A stretch of 34,213 nt of DNA from Scytonema tolypothrichoides VB-61278 (lineage in GTDB: Bacteria; Cyanobacteriota; Cyanobacteriia; Cyanobacteriales; Nostocaceae): assembly GCF_000828085.3 (NCBI RefSeq), contig NZ_JXCA02000019.1:503606-537818 (forward strand). The letters are read 5' to 3'. Position numbers and translations under genes: made by a program. Of this stretch, positions 7,835-15,045 are shown in pieces; positions within the stretch are counted from its first letter, which is position 1; the number at the start of each line of letters is the position of its first letter. The notes under the pieces are model-generated. The model saw only the letters and a program-made list of their open reading frames with translations. It did no database searches and was not told where the DNA came from.

Positions 7835-9226
7835 TTATTTAACCTGCAGCCTTTGGTAATGGTTATAGCGATAGACAACTCCAGAAATAGCAGATAAAAA
7901 TAACCACGAGATCGTATTGAGGCGAAAATCGAATAAGCTGACATCTGCTGTGTTGAATAACACCCAGCCCACAAATACCAGAAGATAACTGAAACATATC
8001 AATTTATCTTCTGCCTGATCTACAGATTTTAACTTTTGCAACAGTTGAACACCTGCAAGAAATATCCAAACGAGTAAGCTACAGAATAAAAGAGTCGTGG
8101 GAAAACCTGTTTCAGCAAATAGCATTAAAAACAAATTGTGGGGATGTCCCAGCCAAATATGCATCTGTGCATCATACAGAGGAGTAAAATTGCGTAAACC
8201 CCAACCAGTCCAAGGACGTTGCTGAGTTAAAGACAAAGCAAATTGCCACTGTGTTTTGCGAAGTAAGGCGATTGGTCTATCAGGATATAATTGGTCGTTT
8301 AAACGTGCCCAGAAGAAAGCGGGAACAAGCTGACGAAACAATTGAGCTATAGACAAAGGAGCAAAAGCAGCACAAAGCACGCTGGCAACGATACCTGCAA
8401 CACAAGCCACAAGAATGTGCCAACCTTCGTAAACCGAATAAGCTAAACAAGCAAAAATAGCGATCGCCCAAGCATTGCGCGAGTCAGTCAAAATCAACGC
8501 CACAAAAATGGCAATCATCGCTCCTGTGAGCAAAAGGAACGTTCGGTAGGGAGACTGAGGGAGTGAGGGAAGTTTTCCTCCTCCCTCTGTGACTCTCTCC
8601 CTTTCTTGTTCCCTTTTCCTGTTGTCTACGTGTCTCCTCATCCGCCGATAGCTTTCTAACCACAACCCTATCCCTAAGATAAAAACTATCATCAGATAAC
8701 CAGCAAAAATGTTGGCGTACATGAATACGGAAGCCATGCGACCTAGTGGTTGTCCTCCACGTTCTATCTCCCATTCCACGACAAACCACAAAATTCTTAT
8801 TTTAGAAGACCAGTTTAAAAACAACTGCCCAAATCCAAGAATCACCACTGGTAGGGAACCAAGCACCAAAATCCAAGACATGTGTCGCAGTTGTACAGGT
8901 GTCTGAATAAGCGTGCTAAAGCTAACGAAAACTAAAAAATACGGTAGGAAATTAAATAAGCCCAGGAAAGCCGCTGTTTTGTCGTTGGCAAAACTAACGG
9001 TGATCAGCATGAACACACTCAGAAGCGCAAATCCCCAGTGGAGGGGACGGCGAAGAATTGCGCGGTATTGAGTGAACCAAGCTCCCAAGATTGCTAAAAC
9101 TATACCCACAGCGCCGAGAAACGGAAGCAATGGGAAGACGAGTAGTCCCAGTTGGGCATAGTTCCAAGAAGATTGCAAACTAGGGTTGGGATGACGAAAA
9201 GCTGTTTTCAAGCAGGTTCCCAACAT
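7835..9226 (-). CDS. O-antigen ligase/polymerase-like membrane protein (Wzy_C)
   Basis: A 463-residue protein with about ten hydrophobic segments, such as LGLLVFPLLPFLGAVGIVLA and a C-terminal pair after GHPHNLFLMLFAETG (about 370-384). That 'G-HPHNLFL...ETG' loop is the signature of the O-antigen ligase/Wzy_C superfamily, which acts on lipid-linked glycans at the outer face of the plasma membrane. The cyanobacterial IctB protein belongs to the same superfamily, so the substrate cannot be named. A charged loop near 195-222 (KREQERERVTEGGGKLPS) is low-complexity and looks like a repeat-derived insert. The start codon lies inside the 3' end of the YaaW-like gene (19-bp overlap), implying translational coupling. 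Confidence 0.85.
   Translation of the reverse strand: MLGTCLKTAFRHPNPSLQSSWNYAQLGLLVFPLLPFLGAVGIVLAILGAWFTQYRAILRRPLHWGFALLSVFMLITVSFANDKTAAFLGLFNFLPYFLVFVSFSTLIQTPVQLRHMSWILVLGSLPVVILGFGQLFLNWSSKIRILWFVVEWEIERGGQPLGRMASVFMYANIFAGYLMIVFILGIGLWLESYRRMRRHVDNRKREQERERVTEGGGKLPSLPQSPYRTFLLLTGAMIAIFVALILTDSRNAWAIAIFACLAYSVYEGWHILVACVAGIVASVLCAAFAPLSIAQLFRQLVPAFFWARLNDQLYPDRPIALLRKTQWQFALSLTQQRPWTGWGLRNFTPLYDAQMHIWLGHPHNLFLMLFAETGFPTTLLFCSLLVWIFLAGVQLLQKLKSVDQAEDKLICFSYLLVFVGWVLFNTADVSLFDFRLNTISWLFLSAISGVVYRYNHYQRLQVK
8545..8640. repeat. Low-complexity purine/pyrimidine insert within the ligase-like gene
   Basis: On the minus strand this is a GAGAGGG/GGGAGTGAGG-rich stretch. It is translated as the charged loop KREQERERVTEGGGKLPS between two membrane helices. 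Its composition differs from the flanking coding sequence. It is in frame and leaves the ORF open. Confidence 0.45.
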
Positions 9227-10050
9227 TCAGCACGAGTCAGACGAATTTGAGCTAGGGCAAATATGGTAGGTATAATTCGACCGTAGTTAGTGGCGATCGC
9301 TCTCCACCCCAAGTCTGCAAGAAACCAACTCCACATCACTGGTCCTAAAACCGCAAACACGCTGCGAGCAACTCCATAACGAGCAGCATTAACAGTCATA
9401 CCCTGCTTTGCCATCTGCAATGTGGCATAATTTTGAAACTGATTTACTACTGCTCCAGAACCTTGAATCACCGCTTCTTTGGCAACTTGATATGTCGCAA
9501 AGTGCATCGCAAATTGACGGGCAATTTGTTTGAGCAACAGTGGCTGGAGAACAGAGGTGACAGCAAGGGCGCTACCACCTTTAAGAAGTAACCCCAAGGG
9601 GTCTCGCTGCAATGTCAGTGGTAGCGGTTCTGTTAATTCTGCTTTTGCTAGCTGACGTTGTATCCGCACAGTCAATTTTTGCTTATCTTTTTCTGGCAAT
9701 TTTCTCCATACCTGACCCAACAGGTGCAGAAATACCTCAGCTTCTAAATCAACTGTTGTCAGTTCACTAGAATAAGGTATTTTCAAATATTTACACACTT
9801 GAATCAGCGCTTGTCGGTAAGTCACCTGACGACTGCGTCCCCGCAAGACCGTCATCCCATCTGCAGCCAAAAAACGAAAGCGTTGCTCTAGTGCATCTAG
9901 CCAAGCTTTGCGACCTTTGCTTTGCACTTCTATAGGTTCTGGTGTGTGAACATAATCTAGAGGATTAAACTTACGACTAAACAGAATTGCCGTGAGATCT
10001 TGCAATTCTTCGTCGCTTGCTAGCTCTAGTGCTGCCCTTAGCTCATCCAA
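9208..10050 (-). CDS. YaaW-like (UPF0174) protein
   Basis: A 280-residue protein resembling the YaaW/UPF0174 family, whose members carry a ubiquinol-cytochrome c chaperone-like region; the molecular role is unknown. The N-terminal part is helical and charged (MDELRAALELASDEELQDLTAILF, including RKFNPLDY). Near 150-250 is a more hydrophobic, Ala/Gly-rich part with LGLLLKGGSALAVTSVLQPL and a conserved-looking ending VMWSWFLADLGWRAIATNYGR. It is first in a two-gene unit with the O-antigen-ligase-like gene, whose start overlaps its last 19 bases. The pairing may simply be local. The assignment rests on overall pattern, not a diagnostic catalytic motif. Confidence 0.7.
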   Translation of the reverse strand: MDELRAALELASDEELQDLTAILFSRKFNPLDYVHTPEPIEVQSKGRKAWLDALEQRFRFLAADGMTVLRGRSRQVTYRQALIQVCKYLKIPYSSELTTVDLEAEVFLHLLGQVWRKLPEKDKQKLTVRIQRQLAKAELTEPLPLTLQRDPLGLLLKGGSALAVTSVLQPLLLKQIARQFAMHFATYQVAKEAVIQGSGAVVNQFQNYATLQMAKQGMTVNAARYGVARSVFAVLGPVMWSWFLADLGWRAIATNYGRIIPTIFALAQIRLTRAECWEPA

Positions 10051-10154
10051 TTTCCCTTCCTCCGTTCCATACAGCTTTTCTGTACCTTATTCTACTATTA
10101 GCTTTTTGGAGTGATGAGTCGTCATAATAAGTTCAAAGTTCAAAAAAAGAAACG

Positions 10155-10277
10155 GGACTTACGCAAATAAACCCGATTTCTACCAAAAATCGTCTGTTTG
10201 GCAACCAAATACGAACGAATAAACCGGGCTTGCCCTGAGCGTAGCCGAAAGATTTATAGCAGATGATGCGTAAGTCC
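10155..10277. mobile_element. MITE with GGACTTACGCA inverted ends
   Basis: GGACTTACGCA at 10155-10165 and TGCGTAAGTCC at 10267-10277 are perfect 11-bp inverted repeats bounding 123 bp without a gene. Such GGACTTACGCA-ended elements are common non-autonomous elements in Nostocales. Downstream, 10283-10345 holds stacked AATTTTGAATTTTGAA runs and a GCGCAGCGTGCCCAAAGGGC unit. The whole 10051-10358 gap is repeat-derived. Confidence 0.7.
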
Positions 10278-10358
10278 TAAGAAATTTAATTTTGAATTTT
10301 GAATTTTGATAGCGCAGCGTGCCCAAAGGGCATACTTTGAATTTGAGCGAAGCGAGTG

Positions 10359-11135
<777 letters not shown>

Positions 11136-11274
11136 TTATGATCCGTAGCGCTAATCATCATAAAGTGATTGTGCGTCAACAATAAAAACAATCTAGGATT
11201 TTACAGATAACCGCTCTCGGGAACTACTATTGAAACATCAAATAGTTAAACACTAGAAAAGTGGTGAGTGTCAC

Positions 11275-11592
11275 ATGGCTACTAAAAAACAATTCAACAG
11301 CTTTGAAGAGATGCTATCTGGTGCTGATGTACCAGTTTTGGTAGACTTTTATGCCGATTGGTGTGGACCTTGTCATATGATGGCTCCAATTTTAGAGCAA
11401 GTCAACGCTCAGCTCCAAGGACGCATACAAATCGTCAAAATTGATACTGAGAAATACCCAGAATTAGCAAGTCAATATGAAATTTACGCTCTACCAACGC
11501 TGGTACTATTTAAGAAGGGTGAGCCAGTGGATCGAATTGAGGGTGTGCTGCAAACACCGCAGTTAGTGCAACGTTTAACGACATTGATTTAA
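11275..11592 (+). CDS. trxA: Thioredoxin
   Basis: A 105-residue single-domain thioredoxin. The active site WCGPC lies at 29-33 and the cis-proline loop YALPTLVLF follows near 72-80, as in typical reduced-disulfide donors of the cytoplasm. The start ATG has GTGGTGAG about 8 nt upstream as ribosome binding site. Monocistronic, divergent from fabG. It probably serves general disulfide reduction driven by ferredoxin- or NADPH-thioredoxin reductase; which m/x/y-type subclass it is cannot be decided by eye. Confidence 0.93.
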   Translation: MATKKQFNSFEEMLSGADVPVLVDFYADWCGPCHMMAPILEQVNAQLQGRIQIVKIDTEKYPELASQYEIYALPTLVLFKKGEPVDRIEGVLQTPQLVQRLTTLI

Positions 11593-11604
11593 TTGGTTTT
11601 GAAG

Positions 11605-11632
11605 GTAGAGACGTTGTATGTAACGTCTCTAC
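11605..11632. repeat. Interspersed palindrome (GTAGAGACGTT type)
   Basis: GTAGAGACGTTGTA then TGTAACGTCTCTAC, a 28-bp near-perfect palindrome 12 bp after the trxA stop. It is a variant of the copy at 1167-1194. In this position it could act as a transcript-end hairpin for trxA. Confidence 0.8.
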
Positions 11633-11705
11633 TAGCTTGAAGATGGGTGTAGAGGTGTAACGGTGTATATTAGATCTCTTTCAAAAGTGAGATTTTACGA
11701 GGTTC

Positions 11706-11796
11706 TGTTCCCTGTTCCCTGTTCCCTGTTCCCTGTTCCCTGTTCCCTGTTCCCTGTTCCCTGTTCCCTGTTCCCTGTTCCCTGTTCCCTGTTCCC
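11706..11796. repeat. Heptamer tandem repeat, 13 x TGTTCCC
   Basis: Thirteen uninterrupted copies of TGTTCCC (91 bp) lie between the convergent trxA and holB genes. This is the class of short tandemly repeated repetitive (STRR) sequences known from heterocyst-forming cyanobacteria. It is likely to vary in copy number by slippage. Confidence 0.97.
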
Positions 11797-11813
11797 TACA
11801 ACTGCCACGAAGT

Positions 11814-12737
11814 CTAATGAATGACAAATGATAAAAGTGTGCATTCCCAAACAAGGCGCGGCTGTGCATAGCAAAGCAAAGATTTGCGAGTTTGTTCTAA
11901 CTGTTGAATCATGCTTGGTTGACGCTTGTGCTGCCAGTAAAATTGTTGCAGATAATCAACTAACCACAATTGAGCTTCTGTATCTAAATCTTTATCAATT
12001 TGTTTAGCTAATTGCAAAGCCTCACGGTAAGATGAAGGGAGTTTGGTCAGGGTTTTGAGTAGTTCAGGGGGAATGGCTTGGAGTTGTTGGTAGGATGCGA
12101 TCGCATCTCCCGGACTACCAGCCGCAACACTCAACACTGCTGGATGCTGCAAAACTTCCTCATGTCCTGTTTGTGTGAGAACTTTCGCCATTGCAGTTGC
12201 ATCCAAACGATAGAAAGGAATTCGCTGACAACGAGACACCAACGTTGACAACACAGACTCAACTGAAGGCGCGATTAAAATCAACGTTGTCTGTCCGGGT
12301 TCTTCCAAAGTCTTAAGCAAAGCATTTGCTGCAGCTTCCGCCATAGTTTCTGCTTGTTCTAGCACAACCACTTGTCTGGGTGCTTCCAAGGGTGAACGAC
12401 TCACAAACGTAGTAATTTCCCGAATTTGTTCTAAGCGAATTGTAGCTGGTGCTTTGCGCTTAAGTCCTTTTTCTGCTGCTTCTATTGCTGTCAGTCGTTG
12501 TCCTTGATGCAAATAAGTTGGCTGCACCCACAACAAATCTGGGTGGTTACCTTGACGCACGCGGTTTTGATGTGGACTAAAGAGCAATTCCACAAAGCAC
12601 CGTGCTGCTAAACTCCGTCCTACACCATCTGAACCAACAAACAAATATCCTGGAGCAATACGTTTTTTTGCTACAGCTTGTACCAGTAATTCCACTGCTT
12701 GCTGTTGCCCTACAAGTGGTGCAAATGCGTCAGTCAT
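11814..12737 (-). CDS. holB: DNA polymerase III delta' subunit
   Basis: A 307-residue clamp-loader subunit of the replicative polymerase. The N-terminal AAA+ domain starts MTDAFAPLVGQ, followed by a Walker A-like GSDGVGRS (35-42) in which Lys is replaced by Arg, as expected for a delta' subunit that does not hydrolyse ATP. LLKTLEEPG and the sensor SRCQRIPF follow near 140-175. A C-terminal helical region completes the chain at normal length. Its stop lies 17 bp from the heptamer repeat. The usual partner tmk is not adjacent within this window. Confidence 0.9.
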   Translation of the reverse strand: MTDAFAPLVGQQQAVELLVQAVAKKRIAPGYLFVGSDGVGRSLAARCFVELLFSPHQNRVRQGNHPDLLWVQPTYLHQGQRLTAIEAAEKGLKRKAPATIRLEQIREITTFVSRSPLEAPRQVVVLEQAETMAEAAANALLKTLEEPGQTTLILIAPSVESVLSTLVSRCQRIPFYRLDATAMAKVLTQTGHEEVLQHPAVLSVAAGSPGDAIASYQQLQAIPPELLKTLTKLPSSYREALQLAKQIDKDLDTEAQLWLVDYLQQFYWQHKRQPSMIQQLEQTRKSLLCYAQPRLVWECTLLSFVIH

Positions 12738-12905
12738 TTTTCGCCGTGCTTTGTGTTACAACCGTTTTGGGTTTTCAGGCTGATATCTTTATAATAGATA
12801 TATTTTGAAGCACGTTGTTGATCAAAACCCGATGTACACCATGTTTTCACTTATGTGTGGGAGCGTCAAAATTAATAAAGTTATTGAAATCTCAGGGGTA
12901 AAAAT

Positions 12906-13169
12906 ATGAGAGTTTGGCTAGCCTGCTTTTTGGTGCTGTTTGCCCTAGCAGAACTGTTTGATTGGGTGAAAGAATTCAACTTACCGCTTCCTATATATAT
13001 ATTAGGTGGAACATTTCTCGCTGTTGCTTCTAATTACGATAAGCTTTTTGGTTCCTATTTGAGTCATGCAAGCGAAGTATCACCCCAACAAATTTTGCTT
13101 GATGATTCACCTTCGTTTACAATTTCGGATTCTGTAGAAGAATTACAAAAATCTGAAACAAAAAGTTAG
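12906..13169 (+). CDS. Small membrane protein, hypothetical
   Basis: 87 residues. The N-terminus is a hydrophobic helix (RVWLACFLVLFALAELFDWV), and a second hydrophobic stretch PLPIYILGGTFLAVASNYDK follows at about 28-47. An acidic, Ser-rich tail then ends in KSETKS. AGGGG lies 8 nt before the ATG and supports the start. I do not recognise a function; this size and topology occur in conserved cyanobacterial hypotheticals. It lies 230 bp before the CHAT/GUN4 operon, separated from it by a hairpin repeat, so it is probably a separate unit. Confidence 0.7.
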   Translation: MRVWLACFLVLFALAELFDWVKEFNLPLPIYILGGTFLAVASNYDKLFGSYLSHASEVSPQQILLDDSPSFTISDSVEELQKSETKS

Positions 13170-13236
13170 CGGTACTATAGCAATCCTATTTGATTTGTGT
13201 GAAGTGCCTGCGCTTTGCGCATAAATTGAAAGCCAC

Positions 13237-13270
13237 AGATCCCCGACTTCGTAAAAGTTGTCGGGGATCT
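13237..13270. repeat. Hairpin repeat AGATCCCCGAC
   Basis: AGATCCCCGAC (13237-13247) and GTCGGGGATCT (13260-13270) form a perfect 11-bp stem with a 12-nt loop, followed by TGTTTGT. It is a dispersed Nostocales-type repeat that may also terminate the upstream small gene. Confidence 0.75.
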
Positions 13271-13398
13271 TGTTTGTCAGTCATTGCGGTAGAGAGACCA
13301 TCCTTTATCATTAAGTGCATAAGCGATGAGTGCTTACGCCTATATAATCTATGTCCAGAAATGCGTAGGTCATAACTCTTGAATACCCTAAATTTCTC

Positions 13399-15042
13399 AT
13401 GAGTGATAATCCCAGTCAAAACCGAAAAATCTTGCTGATGTCAGCAAATCCCTCTGGGACAAGCCCATTGCGTCTGGATGAGGAGATGCGCGAAATCAAG
13501 GAGGGGTTAAGACGGGCAAAAAAGCGTGATCGCTATTCAATAGATAGGGCAGAAGCAGTACGCTATAGAGATATACATAGAGCCATTTTAGAATACGAGC
13601 CGCACATCATTCATTTTTCCGGACACGGTTCTTTTGAAGATGGTTTAGTATTTGAAGATGAAGCCAGTCAAATAAAGCTAGTTGATGCACAAGCTTTGGC
13701 AGGATTGTTTCAATTGTTCGCTGACCAAGTTGAGTGTGTTGTCCTTAATGCTTGTTATTCAGAGTATCAGGCAAGGGCTATAGCACAACATATTCATTAT
13801 GTCGTAGGCATGAGTCAGGCAATTCAAGATAGAGCAGCAATTGAATTTGCTGTGGGTTTTTATGATGCACTGGGAGCAGATAAGAGTTATGAGTTTGCTT
13901 ATAAACTAGGTTGTAGTCTCATTCAGGTAGCAGGGATATCACAACACCTCATTCCTCAACTTATCACTCAGAATAATTTACAGGATAATTTACAATCCCA
14001 ACATTCAAAAGAAACACTACCTTGTAATTATACACCAGAACCAGATAAAATCATATATATTGAACGACCGCCCATTGAGGAAAAAAGCTTTGGTGCGATT
14101 GTACAACCAGGGGCGCTGATTCGCCTGAAAGCACCGCAGAGAATGGGAAAAACTTTATTATTGGAGAAATTGCTCGACTATGCGAGACAGCAGGGTTATC
14201 AAACAGCTAAATTAGATTTGAAACTTGCTGATACTGATACCCTAACTAACTTAAAAACCTTCTTGCAGTGGTTATGCGTTGATGTTTCTGACAGTTTAGA
14301 ACTTCAACCCAAAGTGAACGAATACTGGCAAGATATCTACGGGTTGAATAAAAACTGTACTCGTTACTTTCAAAAGTATTTACTCTCAGATATCAAAACG
14401 CCTCTGGTCTTTGCTATAGATAATTTTGAAAGATTATTTGAATATCCTGATATTTTCTCCCCATTTTGCTTGCTTCTGCGGAGTTGGTATGAAACAGCAA
14501 AACAAGGAGACAGAGTTGGTAATATTTGGAAGAAACTGCGGTTAGTTGTGGTTCATTCCACCGAAGTTTATCCATCGTTGGATACCAATCATTCACCGTT
14601 TAATGTTGGATTAGCGATAGAATTACCTGAGTTTAACCTTTCTCAGGTCATAACTCTTGCCAACCAGTATGAATTAGATGCACAGTTGGGAGAAGATGGA
14701 TTTCGTCAGTTGATGGGGTTGGTAGGAGGACACCCATATCTCATACAGCAGGCTTTAGCCAATCTCAAGAGTCAGCAAATCACTCTAAAACAACTTTTAA
14801 GCCTTGCGCCGACGGAACAAGGAATTTTTAGCGACCATCTGCGACAGCAACTATGGAATTTACAACACAATCCTCAGTTAGAATCAGCTTATAAAAAAGT
14901 AGTGATGGCAGATGAACCTATGAGACTTGATGCGGAAGTTGGGTTTAAACTGCACAGCTTGGGGTTAGTGAAACTCTCTGGTAATGATTGTGTTCCCAGT
15001 TACGATTTATATCGTCAGTACTTCTCAATGCGTTTGGGGTAA
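13399..15042 (+). CDS. CHAT protease-like domain fused to AAA-like ATPase
   Basis: A 547-residue two-domain protein. The N-terminal CHAT domain (about 8-180) starts KILLMSANPSGTSPLRLDEE. It has the caspase-like catalytic pair: His76 in HFSGHG and Cys119 in VVLNACYS, so it is probably a competent peptidase. After a linker comes an AAA-like (AAA_35-type) NTPase: P-loop APQRMGKT (245-252, Lys251), hhhhD strand LVFAIDNFERL with Asp341, and a C-terminal winged-helix-like part with GGHPYLIQQAL. This arrangement resembles STAND-like conflict or cell-death regulators, in which a nucleotide switch controls a protease. The next gene begins 3 bp after the stop, so the two are surely co-transcribed. The substrate is unknown. 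Confidence 0.88.
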   Translation: MSDNPSQNRKILLMSANPSGTSPLRLDEEMREIKEGLRRAKKRDRYSIDRAEAVRYRDIHRAILEYEPHIIHFSGHGSFEDGLVFEDEASQIKLVDAQALAGLFQLFADQVECVVLNACYSEYQARAIAQHIHYVVGMSQAIQDRAAIEFAVGFYDALGADKSYEFAYKLGCSLIQVAGISQHLIPQLITQNNLQDNLQSQHSKETLPCNYTPEPDKIIYIERPPIEEKSFGAIVQPGALIRLKAPQRMGKTLLLEKLLDYARQQGYQTAKLDLKLADTDTLTNLKTFLQWLCVDVSDSLELQPKVNEYWQDIYGLNKNCTRYFQKYLLSDIKTPLVFAIDNFERLFEYPDIFSPFCLLLRSWYETAKQGDRVGNIWKKLRLVVVHSTEVYPSLDTNHSPFNVGLAIELPEFNLSQVITLANQYELDAQLGEDGFRQLMGLVGGHPYLIQQALANLKSQQITLKQLLSLAPTEQGIFSDHLRQQLWNLQHNPQLESAYKKVVMADEPMRLDAEVGFKLHSLGLVKLSGNDCVPSYDLYRQYFSMRLG

Positions 15043-15045
15043 GCT

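Noticed and set aside
11681-11869. Minus-strand ORF with repeated REQGTGN peptide
   Set aside because: It is the translated heptamer repeat plus the holB 3' end in the wrong frame.
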